DNA of 64,000 bases, from NCBI GenBank assembly GCA_038748775.1, contig JBCDIT010000008.1, forward strand, positions 62,001 to 126,000, given 5' to 3'. Below, one piece after another: positions 18,482-28,358 of this stretch. Under the pieces are notes generated by a model. It searched no databases. It saw only the letters and a list, made by a program, of their open reading frames with translations, and was not told the origin of the DNA. Each line of letters begins with the position of its first letter. The stretch's first letter is position 1. The translations under genes and the position numbers were made by a program. This DNA comes from DAIQNV01 sp038748775. Its GTDB lineage: Bacteria > Planctomycetota > Phycisphaerae > Phycisphaerales > UBA1924.

Positions 18482-18901
18482 TTAGCTCACGATCGAGCCG
18501 GGATCGATCTCCGACATCGGATTGAGCAGCACGACGTCGCGGCCCTCGTCGCCCTTGACCGCGTTCGAGGCCGCGAGCAGCATGCCTCGAGACTCCTCGC
18601 CGCGGATCTTTCGCGGCGCGAGGTTCGCGACAATCACGATCGACTTGCCGACCAAGTCCGTGGGCTCGTAGTACCCCTTGACCCCGGCACAGATCTGGCG
18701 GGGCGTGCCCGAGCCGTCGTCGAGTTGCAGCTTGAGCAGCCGATCGGCGTTCGGGTGGGCTTCGGCTTCGACGATCTTCGCGACGCGCAGATCGACCTTC
18801 GCGAAGTCATCAAAGACGATCTCAGGCTTGAAGGGTCCGGTGGCCGGGGCGTTGGCGTCGGCTGCGGTTTCGGTCGAAGGCGTGCTCTCGGTCTCGCTCA
18901 C
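18482..18901 (-). CDS. tRNA-binding (EMAP/CsaA-type) domain protein
   Basis: About 139 residues. After a Thr/Ala-rich stretch of 25, the rest is the OB-fold tRNA-binding domain found at the C-terminus of methionyl-tRNA synthetase and in CsaA/Trbp111. Recognisable pieces are FDDFAKVDLRVAKIVEAEAH, ADRLLKLQLDDG, ICAGVKGYYEP, VIVANLAPRKIRGEESRGML. It could be a detached MetRS C-terminal module or a CsaA-like export chaperone. The GTG at 18901 is chosen for its GTGA overlap with the upstream gene and a GAGAGGA box just upstream. It is the last gene of the nine-gene overlapping run. Confidence 0.85.
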   Translation of the reverse strand: MSETESTPSTETAADANAPATGPFKPEIVFDDFAKVDLRVAKIVEAEAHPNADRLLKLQLDDGSGTPRQICAGVKGYYEPTDLVGKSIVIVANLAPRKIRGEESRGMLLAASNAVKGDEGRDVVLLNPMSEIDPGSIVS

Positions 18902-19923
18902 GGTTCGGTCCTCTCTGCGTCGTTCGTTTCTTCGTCGGTGCCGTCGGGTTCTGGCGGGGTCGTCGCGGGGGTGCGCACCCAAGCACCGCGCCAATACACG
19001 GCCCTCGGGTCGACACGGTATGTCGGCGCAAGCTCCGACGGATCCGGATCACGGAGCGGCGCGCCGAGGTCGATCGCGGCCTGCGCCCCCCACGACCGCT
19101 GGGTGCCCCGGAGCATCGCCGATTCGAAACGCAGCGTCGCGATCATCTCCGCGCGCGTCGTGGCCCAGCCAGGGTCCCCGAGGCAGGTATTGCAAAGAGT
19201 CCGCTGGATGTTGCCCGAGTGCCTCTTGACGCTGATTCGGGCGTTACGACACTCCGGGCAGGGCCACTTGGCCGCTTCGGCCTCAAGCCCGCCGATGACG
19301 GCGCTCGGACCAGCGCCGGTAATGAGCGCCGAGAACCGGTCGTAGAGACGTCTTACGTTCGGACGGGCCAGCAGGGACCGAGCCCGAGCGCCATCCCCGC
19401 TCCGGACCGTCGAGATCGCTTCTGCCGCCATCGCCCGATCACGCGGCGACGGTGCCGGATCGACGGCGCCGCTCCAGTCGGGCCTGCTGTACCGAGGGTC
19501 GACAACTCCGGCGATCGCCAAAAGCCAGCGGGCGCGTCGCGTTGACGTCGTCGTCGACGCGAGGGCCAAGCACACCGGAGCCCGAACGCTGGCTCGCTTC
19601 CTTTCAGACGGACCGATGGGCACGCCATCGAGCACAAACGCGAGAACGAACAACGACTCGGCGAGTTCGAATTCGATATCGAGTCTCGCGAGGGCCGCGA
19701 CCTCTTCGCCGAGTAGGAAATAGTCCTCGGGGCTGTCGGGCGTGAGGGCGTGAAGCCTTGCCTCGAGGTCGGGGAAGCGATCGGCCATGGTCTCCGTCGG
19801 CTCTGCGAGACGCGCCGGTGGCGGGCTTTGGGCCACGGACACAGAAACGAACCACGCGACCGCCAATACACAAGTAATCGACCTATTCATGAATCGGGCT
19901 TGCGGCGAGAGTACCGGTGTCAT
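18898..19923 (-). CDS. Probable exported protein with zinc-ribbon-like CPEC...CNTC
   Basis: 341 residues. The signal peptide is best from Met12 (MNRSITCVLAVAWFVSVSVA; ATG 19890), while ATG 19923 makes an ATGA overlap with the upstream gene, so translation may begin at either. The middle is helical and Arg/Ala-rich. Two cysteine pairs (CPEC near 222 and CNTC near 245) could form a zinc ribbon, unusual for an exported protein. The family is not recognised. It sits between the 963-residue membrane protein and the tRNA-binding protein in the overlapping operon. Confidence 0.7.
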   Translation of the reverse strand: MTPVLSPQARFMNRSITCVLAVAWFVSVSVAQSPPPARLAEPTETMADRFPDLEARLHALTPDSPEDYFLLGEEVAALARLDIEFELAESLFVLAFVLDGVPIGPSERKRASVRAPVCLALASTTTSTRRARWLLAIAGVVDPRYSRPDWSGAVDPAPSPRDRAMAAEAISTVRSGDGARARSLLARPNVRRLYDRFSALITGAGPSAVIGGLEAEAAKWPCPECRNARISVKRHSGNIQRTLCNTCLGDPGWATTRAEMIATLRFESAMLRGTQRSWGAQAAIDLGAPLRDPDPSELAPTYRVDPRAVYWRGAWVRTPATTPPEPDGTDEETNDAERTEP

Positions 19924-22814
19924 CAGGGGAGCCCTCCGAACCGGAGCATCCAGAGTTCAGTCATAACCACTTCCGACGCGGCGATCTGCTCGAGCACGTG
20001 GTTGGCCCGTCGCCTCTCACCCGCGAGCCGGTCGAGTGCCTGGGCCACACGCGACTCGGTGCCCGGGCGTTCTGAGATCAACAACGCGGCCATGATCTCG
20101 ACGAGTGCCGCCTGCTCGGCCGCGAAGCTCTGGAGAAGACCATCGGACATACCAAGGCGTGCGTCACGTCTCGTTGTGATCGATCGGAGCGAAAGCGACG
20201 GGAGCCCCGTCGGCAGGGCCCGGGCGACCTGCCCGCTGAACCGGTCGGCGCGAAGCCGGGCCGAGATCGCGGCGTCTGGGGCCCGGCCCGACAAACCAAG
20301 GCTCATCGCGTACGCATCGCGGATGAGCACGCCGAGTCCATCGATGACCCCCGACGGGCCTGTCGAGGCGATGAGTTCGAGCAGGCGTTCAACGAGCACA
20401 CGCCGAGCCTCGGAACGCCATGTCGGGTCGTCGGTCGAGGGCAACACCGAGTTGGTGACCGTCTCAACAAACTCGGACGACCGCTTCGTCTTGGGCATCC
20501 GCCAGAGCAACTCGAGCGCCCCGTTCACCACCGTCGGCTGAGACGCGACCGGGCCGATCACGATCTCCATCGCCCCCTCGCGGATCTTCCTGTTCGAACC
20601 GAAAATGGCCTCGTGCACGAGCACTTCAGCGTCGACCGACCCGAGTCGACGCCCGCCAGCCAAGGCGTCGAGGAGTTCGACGCGCGCCTGAAGATTCCGA
20701 TCAGCGAGGAGGTAGCGCTGCGCCCATCCGCCGCCGCGATCGAAGACAGGGTCCGTCCCCGACCCTGAGTTCCCGCTGCTCAGCCCCTGGGTCAGCGCGT
20801 TCACAGGGGTCTCGAGGGCGTCGAGCATGTCGAAGGCCCTCGCGTCATCGCCTTGCCACGCGGCGCTCGCCGCGGCGTTCAGCCTTGCCATGACGGCGGC
20901 ACGCGCTCCGGCTTGGATGTCCACGCCCAAGCCCGAGTTACTCGGATCGCCCCCGATGGCGAGGTCGACGCGCTCCCGAGCGGTTTCGAGCCAATCGGCG
21001 AGAACGCGACGATCGGCAGGTCCACCGCCAGCCAGGCCCCATGCCTTCGCGTATGCATCACGGAGTTCGCGCCGGTCGAGCATCGTGGCGTTGTGCTTCA
21101 ACACCATCGAGGCGTCGATGCCCTCAGCGCTCGAACTTTGAGCGATGGCGTTTGTGAGTGATACCAAACCGCCGGTCTTGGCTTCATCGTTGGTCAACTC
21201 GTTCAGAAACCACGAGCGAGAGCCATCATCAGCCCGCCACTTGAGCTGTTCTCCGAGCATCTCGATCGCGGTCCCGACGTGACGGTCGACGAGAGGCGAC
21301 TCCGCATCGGAGAGCAACGCGTGCAACGCGTGGTTGAAAAGCGCCGCTCGAAGCGCGGGGTCCGACTGCCCAGCAGCATGGGCCGTGTCCGCCCACTGTT
21401 CCCACGTCGTTTGCCACGACGGAGAGGGCGGGGCTGTCGAAAGATCGTCCGCGAGGAAACGCAGCGCCGCTCCGGCGCCGCCCTCGAACGTCCGCGCATC
21501 GGTCGCCGGAGTTGCGTTTCCACTGATGAGCGCACGATCGATCGCTCTCGTCACGCTCGCCGCCAGGTCGCGTTCACGCCGAAGCCTGGTCAGAAAGCCT
21601 GTGCTCCAGGCCACCGGCGCGATCGCGTTCGAATCGAGCGGCATGCCAGCCGCGAGCGGTGCCGCGATCGCCTCGACGGTGTCGATCGCGTTGTCGGGGT
21701 TGGCGTTGGCCGCGGCAAAGATGAACTCAACGAGGGCAGCGTGTGCTTCGTCGACCCGCTCAGGCGTGTACAAAGGCCACCGGCGCGACAGACTCTCAAT
21801 CGCACGTTCTACCCGAACCGAGCCGAGCGAAGGATTGGAGATTCCGAGCGTGATCGAATCTCTAAATTCTCGGATCACCGCCTCAGAGGTGTCCAGGTCG
21901 CGGCTCGCGATGTAGTCGGGCTGCGCGGCCCGTGCGATAGCAGGCGGTTCGGGCGCAGGCTCAGGCCCCGAATCTGCCTCTGGCAGTTTGCTCACTTCGG
22001 GTTGCGTGGTCCGGGGCCCCGGATCACCGGCCCTGAGGAATTGAATGCCCACCACGATGACAGTTAACGCTGCGCCGACGAATGCGACTCCGAGGATGCC
22101 CAGGACCCACCTGACCACCGTCGCGGCCGGATCGGGTTCGACAACCTCTGCGGGTGGTACTGCCTCGCGGGGAACACGCGGTGCGATCGGCGGAGGCACA
22201 GCGCCAGGGCCAACCGAAACACCGGGGACCGCGGCCGCGATCGGCATCGGTCGCGCGCCACCGGGTGATGTCCCACTCGCGCGCGCCGCGACTGCGAGTG
22301 CGCGCACGCTGATGCCCCGTCGCGCGCTGATGAGCATCAAGCGCCGCCTTGCTCTGCTGTTCCAGCCTCCGCTCAGCGCGATCGCGGCTCCGAGTTCTCG
22401 ACGGAACGCGGCGACCGCGGCCGCAGAGGTTGGCTGCGATGGAGCCGACGCTGATACTGTTTTTGTTGCCGGTGTTGGCCCTGCTCGTTGCGTGGTAGCA
22501 GGAATCGGCGCTGGAATGTGAACCGGTGCTGGCTCGCCGCCTGCAGACTGGGGGACAGGCTCGAACAGGGCCTGCCGCGTGCTCGCATCGAGCAGACGAG
22601 CGGCGGCCGCGTGCACCACCAGCCGGACTTCGTCGGCATCCGGTGCAGCGTTGTTGTCGTGGGCATCGATCCGGCGCATCTGCTCGTCAACGGCGTGCAA
22701 AATCGCGTTCGGGGTCGCGTCCGCGGCCCGAAGACCGAGTATCGCGAACGGACCACCGGCCGCCGCATCGGCACCGAGATACCGCTCCACCGGGTCGATC
22801 GGTGGACCACTCAA
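19923..22814 (-). CDS. Large single-span membrane protein of unknown function
   Basis: About 963 residues. The first 85 (PVERYLGADAAAGGPFAILG and following) are small and helical, recalling J-domain-like modules, but there is no HPD. A Pro/Ala-rich linker leads to one membrane span near 230-255 (VLGILGVAFVGAALTVIVVG). About 700 residues of alpha-helical, Ala/Arg/Asp-rich sequence follow on the far side, with no recognised domain. The TTG at 22814 is chosen because it forms a TTGA overlap with the preceding stop. It is part of the ExbB/ExbD/vWA operon and is a likely structural or signalling component of that complex. Confidence 0.75.
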   Translation of the reverse strand: MSGPPIDPVERYLGADAAAGGPFAILGLRAADATPNAILHAVDEQMRRIDAHDNNAAPDADEVRLVVHAAAARLLDASTRQALFEPVPQSAGGEPAPVHIPAPIPATTQRAGPTPATKTVSASAPSQPTSAAAVAAFRRELGAAIALSGGWNSRARRRLMLISARRGISVRALAVAARASGTSPGGARPMPIAAAVPGVSVGPGAVPPPIAPRVPREAVPPAEVVEPDPAATVVRWVLGILGVAFVGAALTVIVVGIQFLRAGDPGPRTTQPEVSKLPEADSGPEPAPEPPAIARAAQPDYIASRDLDTSEAVIREFRDSITLGISNPSLGSVRVERAIESLSRRWPLYTPERVDEAHAALVEFIFAAANANPDNAIDTVEAIAAPLAAGMPLDSNAIAPVAWSTGFLTRLRRERDLAASVTRAIDRALISGNATPATDARTFEGGAGAALRFLADDLSTAPPSPSWQTTWEQWADTAHAAGQSDPALRAALFNHALHALLSDAESPLVDRHVGTAIEMLGEQLKWRADDGSRSWFLNELTNDEAKTGGLVSLTNAIAQSSSAEGIDASMVLKHNATMLDRRELRDAYAKAWGLAGGGPADRRVLADWLETARERVDLAIGGDPSNSGLGVDIQAGARAAVMARLNAAASAAWQGDDARAFDMLDALETPVNALTQGLSSGNSGSGTDPVFDRGGGWAQRYLLADRNLQARVELLDALAGGRRLGSVDAEVLVHEAIFGSNRKIREGAMEIVIGPVASQPTVVNGALELLWRMPKTKRSSEFVETVTNSVLPSTDDPTWRSEARRVLVERLLELIASTGPSGVIDGLGVLIRDAYAMSLGLSGRAPDAAISARLRADRFSGQVARALPTGLPSLSLRSITTRRDARLGMSDGLLQSFAAEQAALVEIMAALLISERPGTESRVAQALDRLAGERRRANHVLEQIAASEVVMTELWMLRFGGLP

Positions 22815-25567
22815 GGCGCGCCCCCGGTGCCTTGTGCCTGAACGCTCTGCAACTCGCGCCCGAGCGCCTTGAACCGCTCGCCCCAGGGCTCCGGGCCGCC
22901 ATCGGGATACAGAGCCTCGTGCTGGGCGAACGCGTCCGCCGCCTTGGATGGCTCGGTGCGTGCGAGCAGGCGGATGGCGTGGTACCTCGCCTCGAACCAC
23001 TCGCGCGTCCCGTTCCTCGCACCCGCGCTCAGGGTGCGCCAGGCATCGAGGGCCAACGCATCATTGCCGGCGCTCTCGGCGAGCCGTCCGAGTCGACGCA
23101 GGGCATCGCCGCCGGCCGTTCCCATATCGAGCGATCGCGCGTCGTACGCGATCGCCGTATCACGCATCGCTTCATCACCCGTCTCCGTCCACAGTGTCGC
23201 GGCGGCTCGCGACACGCGGTCGCGCACCGCCGCGGCCTCCGCCACCGATGTCCTCCCGCCTTCTCGCGCAGCCTCAAGGACGGCCCGTCCTCTGCGGACA
23301 AGGTCTTCGAGCGTCGCGACGTCGCCGGGTGATCGCTCGGCAATCCGCAGCGATCGGTTGTACAAGAAACGCACCGCGGACTCGTACGCGGCATCGGACT
23401 CAACCTCGAGCAGCGCGAGCAGTGCTTCGACCTGGCCGCTCTGGTCCCGATGGGCCGCGATTTGAACCCGGCGAAACACCCACTCCGACGCGGTCTGCTC
23501 GTCGACGTCAAGCCCGAGCCTCGCGCCGATCTCGTCGATAACAACCAGCGTGCGCTCCACGACCGCAAGGTCTGGAGTGGGCAGCGAGAGCGCGGTATCG
23601 AGGATCCGTCTCGCCCGGAACTGGGCGCTCTCGAACGCGTCGGCCGCGGCCTCACCTTCGGACTGGAACGCCTCGAGCCGATCAGCCTCCAACACTTCGG
23701 TCGCGATCGTCAAGTACCGCGCCGCCTGTCGCTCTCGCTCAGCTCCGGATGCCGCCCTGACGACCCTGTACAAACGAGCCTCCGCCTGACGCTGGGCCGT
23801 CGCGTAGAGCGGGCTCCCGGGGCGGACCGAGAGCAGGACCGCCGCCGCTTGCTCGTCCTCCACACCGACACTCGCGGCACGCCTGAGCAGAAGCGTCGCG
23901 GCTCGTTCGGTCTTCGGGAACTGCGAGAGATACATCGCGGCGAGTTGGTCGCGTTTGGCCGACAACTCTGCGGCGCGAGCGTCATCGGGTGAAGCCTGCG
24001 CATCGTCGAGCGCCGCGTCGAGCGCCACGAGCGCGAGCCACACCGCTTCTTCGCGTTCATCGCCCTGCGCCAGCTCCGCGACGGTCTCCAAACGCTCGGC
24101 GGCCCGGACGTACGCCCCCCGGTAGTACCCGCACAGCCCGAGCAACAGTCCGCACTTGGCCCGTTCACCGGCGAAACGCGGGGCATCGGTAGCGTCGAAC
24201 GCCTCGGTGAGCAGGCCCGCCGCGTCGATGTACAGCGCTCGCACGGCGTCGTCGTTTGTCGCCCGCTCGGGATCGTCGCCGGCGTCGGCGTGGGCCTGGC
24301 GTGCACGGTCGTAAGCGCGGAGCCCTCGGACGTATCGCACGATGAAGCCGTCTCCGCCGAGCGGGAGCGACCCGTACCTCCCGAGCAGGTCGAGCACGTG
24401 CCCCACCTCGCCCTGCGCGACGAGATCGGAAAGAGCCGCCGACGCGATCCGCTCCGCTTCGTTCCGCCGTGGATCATCCAGCGCCAGGCCGGCGACCGAC
24501 TCGAGAACCTCGATCGCGAGAAGTCGAGCTTCGGCCACCTTGAGCGGTTGCTCCGCTTCGCCGGCGACCGGTCGAATCGAACCCCCGTTCCGGGCTTCGT
24601 TGACGAGCAAGTCGAGGTGGTCCCACCGGCGTTCACGCGCTAACACGGTGAGATGCCTCGATAAGACCTGCCGCCTGACCGCGTCGGGAACATCGGGGTT
24701 GCCCCTGAGTTCCTCAAGCCACTCGATCGCGTCTTGGGTGCGACCGAGAACCCCCAGGCAAACCGCGACGCCCAAGGCCGACCTCGACACCGGTTCACGT
24801 CGGAGCAACCCTCGGGGCAAACGCTCGAGCGACGGGATGTCGTCGTCAGCGCCAAGAACGATCGCGAAGGCTCTGAGCCCGTCTCTCGCGGCGTCCGATC
24901 GACCCGACATCGTCGCGAGGTAGGTGGACGACCACCCTGCGTAGTACGACGCGAGGGCCCGGAGCCGTCGTCGATCCGCGAGGCGATCGCGGATGTCATT
25001 GATCTGGGCGCTCCCGCGATCCTCGACACCCTCGAGCCGTCGGATCTCGAGCGTGATCTCGCCGGCGAGTTGCCTCAGCTCTCGCGCCAAGGTCTCGAGC
25101 ACCTCGCGCGCCGTCGCGGCCTCGTCGTCGCCCACCAACCGGATCCGATGGCGTTCCGCGGTCCGCTCGGACGGGAGGTACCGCGCCTTTGCGAGGTTGA
25201 TGCGGAGTTCATGGCTCCCAGCGTTCGGGACCGCTTCGAGCAACTCGCGGCTCTGGGCCTCGAGGCGCCGCGTTTCGGTGTCTGACCTCGACACCGCGAG
25301 AAGGTCGGCGTAGATCGCTCCCAGACGCTCTGCGATCTCGAGTCGCTCGCCCGCTTCTGCTGTTTCAAGACGGCGACGGAGTTGCTCGGCAAGGACGTCC
25401 GTAAGCCCGAATCGCGAGAGGTACGCCTCGACAACACGGTCGGGGCCGTCGCTGTCCACCAACTCCGATGAGGGTACATCGAGCGGGCGGCTGGGAAGCT
25501 GCGCCGAGGCGAAGGAAACCGTAATGGCAACCCAGGCCAATGAGAGTTCAATGGCGCCGTTAACCAC
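22811..25567 (-). CDS. Large exported helical-repeat (TPR-like) protein
   Basis: About 918 residues. The signal peptide is MVNGAIELSLAWVAITVSFA, then SAQ. The rest is almost wholly alpha-helical with recurring Leu/Ala/Arg helices, consistent with TPR/SEL-like solenoid repeats (for example GVAVCLGVLGRTQDAIEWLE near 280). The GTG at 25567 is chosen: it overlaps the ExbD stop by eight bases (GTGGTTAA) and puts the signal peptide at the N-terminus. An earlier start would overlap exbD by over 100 bases. It lies next to ExbD, so it could be the periplasmic partner driven by the ExbB/ExbD motor. Confidence 0.75.
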   Translation of the reverse strand: MVNGAIELSLAWVAITVSFASAQLPSRPLDVPSSELVDSDGPDRVVEAYLSRFGLTDVLAEQLRRRLETAEAGERLEIAERLGAIYADLLAVSRSDTETRRLEAQSRELLEAVPNAGSHELRINLAKARYLPSERTAERHRIRLVGDDEAATAREVLETLARELRQLAGEITLEIRRLEGVEDRGSAQINDIRDRLADRRRLRALASYYAGWSSTYLATMSGRSDAARDGLRAFAIVLGADDDIPSLERLPRGLLRREPVSRSALGVAVCLGVLGRTQDAIEWLEELRGNPDVPDAVRRQVLSRHLTVLARERRWDHLDLLVNEARNGGSIRPVAGEAEQPLKVAEARLLAIEVLESVAGLALDDPRRNEAERIASAALSDLVAQGEVGHVLDLLGRYGSLPLGGDGFIVRYVRGLRAYDRARQAHADAGDDPERATNDDAVRALYIDAAGLLTEAFDATDAPRFAGERAKCGLLLGLCGYYRGAYVRAAERLETVAELAQGDEREEAVWLALVALDAALDDAQASPDDARAAELSAKRDQLAAMYLSQFPKTERAATLLLRRAASVGVEDEQAAAVLLSVRPGSPLYATAQRQAEARLYRVVRAASGAERERQAARYLTIATEVLEADRLEAFQSEGEAAADAFESAQFRARRILDTALSLPTPDLAVVERTLVVIDEIGARLGLDVDEQTASEWVFRRVQIAAHRDQSGQVEALLALLEVESDAAYESAVRFLYNRSLRIAERSPGDVATLEDLVRRGRAVLEAAREGGRTSVAEAAAVRDRVSRAAATLWTETGDEAMRDTAIAYDARSLDMGTAGGDALRRLGRLAESAGNDALALDAWRTLSAGARNGTREWFEARYHAIRLLARTEPSKAADAFAQHEALYPDGGPEPWGERFKALGRELQSVQAQGTGGAP

Positions 25568-26000
25568 CGCCGCCTCCCGCCGCTGGAGGTGTAGACGCGG
25601 GGACGTAGCTCCGCTTGGTAAATCCGGCATCCGAAGCAGCCTGCATCGCCGCCGCGACAGCCGAGACGGGTACATCACCATGCCCCTTGACGATCACGCC
25701 TTGATCCTTCGGAAGCCTCGATAAGACCGCCACCAGTTCGGCCCTCGTCCGCACCGCGTGCGAACCAATGACGAAAGCCGGCCCGAGGCCCTGTCGCTTG
25801 ACATCAACGATCTGAGGCTGAAGGTCCTGAGTACGTGCTCCTTTGCCCTCAGCTTGCAATCCGGCCGCCAGCCGGCTCTCCGGGGCTGAGAAGCTCGCCG
25901 TGACCATAAAGAAGATCAAGAGAAGGAACACGACATCGATCATGCTCGTCATCGGGAGGGCGCCGCCGGTGCCCGAGCGGTTCTGTGGGAGGATCTTCAA
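25560..26000 (-). CDS. ExbD/TolR family biopolymer transport protein (second copy)
   Basis: About 146 residues. The single membrane helix follows the conserved pattern PMTSMIDVVFLLLIFFMVTA near residues 16-36, in which the Asp of MID is the essential proton-path residue in ExbD/TolR. A periplasmic domain and a Pro/Gly tail follow. TTG 26000 is chosen: it forms a TTGA overlap with the other exbD. A GTG- or ATG-led longer form would overlap that gene by about 45 bases. With the ExbB/TolQ homolog it should make a proton-driven motor. Confidence 0.85.
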   Translation of the reverse strand: MKILPQNRSGTGGALPMTSMIDVVFLLLIFFMVTASFSAPESRLAAGLQAEGKGARTQDLQPQIVDVKRQGLGPAFVIGSHAVRTRAELVAVLSRLPKDQGVIVKGHGDVPVSAVAAAMQAASDAGFTKRSYVPASTPPAAGGGGG

Positions 26001-26434
26001 GGCTGACCCCCGGGCACCCCGACGCCGCTCGTCCCGAGACGCCAACGACGCACCCCGACCTCGCTCAATCGAAGCGCGAGCTCGTTCAGCCGTGCGGCGG
26101 GGGTGTCCTTGTCGGCACGCACAAGAATGTCGATCGCGTCGGCTCGTCCCCCGGCCCGCTCGACCTCAGCCGCGGCAAGGCGCGTCACCCGGTCGATGTC
26201 CATCGGGCGGGCTTCGACCAAGAACGCGCCCTCTGCCGTGATGTCGATCACGAGCGACGGCCGGAGGGTCGTCTCGCCCTCGCCGCGTTCTTCGGGCAGA
26301 TCGACCTCTGACCTCGTGACCTGGCCGAACTGGCTCGTGAACATGAAGAAGATGATCAACTGGAGGACCACGTCGATCATCGGCGTCATATCGAACGCCC
26401 TCAGAGGAGTCTTCCGTCGGACGGGCCTGCGCAT
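25997..26434 (-). CDS. ExbD/TolR family biopolymer transport protein (first copy)
   Basis: 145 residues. A short basic N-terminus and the helix FDMTPMIDVVLQLIIFFMFT near 14-34 carry the key Asp. The periplasmic part contains the TolR-like segment DAIDILVRADKDTPAARLNE. The start ATG overlaps the exbB stop as TAATG. Paired with a second, different exbD directly downstream; two unlike ExbD proteins with one ExbB is seen in other bacteria and may allow a heterotypic stator. Confidence 0.9.
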   Translation of the reverse strand: MRRPVRRKTPLRAFDMTPMIDVVLQLIIFFMFTSQFGQVTRSEVDLPEERGEGETTLRPSLVIDITAEGAFLVEARPMDIDRVTRLAAAEVERAGGRADAIDILVRADKDTPAARLNELALRLSEVGVRRWRLGTSGVGVPGGQP

Positions 26435-27231
26435 TATGCCGGACTCCCGGGGCGAGCCGCCTGGACCGACTGAGCCGCGCCCGGCTGCGAGCGTGGCCCG
26501 GCGTTCGCCTGGGCCGCGTTTGCACCGCCCTCGAGATGCACGGCGAGCTCTTCCATGATTTCCGCGGCTTCCGCGGCAAGGTGATCGATCCTGTTCCGGA
26601 GGAAGGTGTACATCGCGGTCGCCGGGATCGCGACGATAAGCCCGAGGACGGTCGTGATCAGCGCCTCGGAGATGTTCCCGGCCAGCGCATCGGGTCGGAC
26701 GGGTCCCTCCGTGACCGAGATGGTGTCGAACGCCCCGACCATCCCGACAACGGTGCCCAGCAACCCCAGCATCGGGGCAATCGACGCGATGAGGCCGATC
26801 CCGTCGGTGAGCCGGTACAACCGGGCGACCTGCTGCTGCCCGATCTCTTCAACAGCGCTCTTGAGCTCAAGGAACCCGAAGGGGGAACGAGCGCACCGAA
26901 CGAGGGCGCCGCCGAACACCCGGGTGAGAAGCGAGTCATTGGCGTCGTCTTCACAAAATGCGATCGCGCCAGCCACGTCGCCCGACCGCAGCCTGGAATC
27001 GAGCGTCTCGACATGCGACCGCGGCGCGAGCTTCCCGGCTCGAACCGACAAGAGCTGCTGGATCGCCATCCCAAGACCTGCGATCGAGAGGATGATGATG
27101 ACGAAGCCGATCTCGCGACCCTCGCCGATGTAGTCGAGGAGCGTCTTCTGCGGAACTTCGGGCGCTGAGATCGCTCCGGGCGCCGCGGATACAAGCGCGA
27201 CGAACGCGGACTCGAATGCGTTGCTGATCAC
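26434..27231 (-). CDS. MotA/TolQ/ExbB family proton channel protein
   Basis: 265 residues with three membrane helices: near 40-62 (IGFVIIILSIAGLGMAIQQL), 148-172 (IASIAPMLGLLGTVVGMVGA) and 190-213 (LITTVLGLIVAIPATAMYTF). The signature APMLGLLGTVVGM is diagnostic of the MotA/TolQ/ExbB stator family. The C-terminal 25 residues are Ala/Gln-rich. GTG start in a GTGA overlap with the upstream gene. It works with the two ExbD proteins to couple proton flow to envelope work. Confidence 0.93.
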   Translation of the reverse strand: MISNAFESAFVALVSAAPGAISAPEVPQKTLLDYIGEGREIGFVIIILSIAGLGMAIQQLLSVRAGKLAPRSHVETLDSRLRSGDVAGAIAFCEDDANDSLLTRVFGGALVRCARSPFGFLELKSAVEEIGQQQVARLYRLTDGIGLIASIAPMLGLLGTVVGMVGAFDTISVTEGPVRPDALAGNISEALITTVLGLIVAIPATAMYTFLRNRIDHLAAEAAEIMEELAVHLEGGANAAQANAGPRSQPGAAQSVQAARPGSPA

Positions 27232-28358
27232 GATGAGGGGTCCCCTTCAGGGCTTGGGGTCGGGCGAACGACGCGGCCGAGCGCCGGATGACCGGAGTAC
27301 TCCGAAGCCAACTCGGCCTCGAGCGCATCGGCGCCCCGGGCATCACCGAGATCACGCACTGTCTCAGCGGCCCGGGCAAGACAAAGACCAGCGAGGTACG
27401 ACGCTTCAGCGCCGAAACGAGCTGGAACGTGGAGCAGATGGATGACGCCGAGTCGACGCGTGTCCGGGTCGATCGCGCGAACGAGCGTCGAACCAAGCGC
27501 CGCCCTCGCCCACGCCTCGGTCCACGCCGGCTCTTGGTCCGGAACCCCCGAGTTCGCGATGACCTGTTCGAGCTCGGTCAGCGCGCGATCACGGGCGCGA
27601 CCAGCCGGGAGCTGCGAAGCGACAACCGCCCAAGCGAGTCGAAGACCAGGGTCATCGGCGGAACGCCGCTCCGCATCGGTAAGCAAGGAGTCTTCAATCG
27701 CCAAGCCGGTGCTGAGTCGCGCGGAGGCGATGTAGAGCTCGGCCAAGACCCCGGCCCGCTCGTCTCCCGATGGAAGACTGACGCGTTGCGCCGCGAACGC
27801 CGTGACACCGGCATCATCGATCCACAGCGGGGGAAGCGCAGGGACAAGGCCGGTCTGCGGATCAACAACGGGGTTCAGCGACGGGATCAAAGGAGCCGAC
27901 CGATCCGCTCGGCGGTCCGCATCCAGCAGCATCAGCCAAGCGGGGATGGCCGACGTCAACGCCCCTCTGCGAAGGCGACACCGGAGCACCCCCTCGGCGA
28001 TCAAAGCCGGAGTCGGACCGCGATGGCCAGCGAACTCGGCCATCAGCGGCTCCAAGAGCGGTTCGGCCGCGAAGGCGTCGCCTCGCTCCAACCTCGTCCG
28101 GGCACGCCAAGCGAGCCGCCCGGCCGCCACAAATGGCTGCGCCGGCGAGGCGAGGTCCCCATCAACCGAACGCACGGCGTCCCACCCCACCACGCTCTGC
28201 AAGCCATCACGCTCGACGAGCAGCCCACCGTGTGACATGCCGGCGATATCACCCTCAAGCGGCTGCCCAGACCAAAGCACAACCGAGGTCTGCGACCACG
28301 CGGTCTGAGCGAGTGCAAACGCGAGCCCGCAGAGCGTTCGAAACAGCGAACGCCTCAA
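27228..28358 (-). CDS. Exported protein of unknown function in the ExbBD operon
   Basis: 376 residues. The signal peptide (MRRSLFRTLCGLAFALAQTA, then WSQ) is followed by a small beta-rich segment (SVVLWSGQPLEGDIAGMSHG near 25) and a helical remainder without recognised motifs. The start is TTG at 28358 in a TTGA overlap with the vWA gene. It lies between the vWA protein and ExbB and is probably a periplasmic part of the same complex. Confidence 0.75.
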   Translation of the reverse strand: MRRSLFRTLCGLAFALAQTAWSQTSVVLWSGQPLEGDIAGMSHGGLLVERDGLQSVVGWDAVRSVDGDLASPAQPFVAAGRLAWRARTRLERGDAFAAEPLLEPLMAEFAGHRGPTPALIAEGVLRCRLRRGALTSAIPAWLMLLDADRRADRSAPLIPSLNPVVDPQTGLVPALPPLWIDDAGVTAFAAQRVSLPSGDERAGVLAELYIASARLSTGLAIEDSLLTDAERRSADDPGLRLAWAVVASQLPAGRARDRALTELEQVIANSGVPDQEPAWTEAWARAALGSTLVRAIDPDTRRLGVIHLLHVPARFGAEASYLAGLCLARAAETVRDLGDARGADALEAELASEYSGHPALGRVVRPTPSPEGDPSS

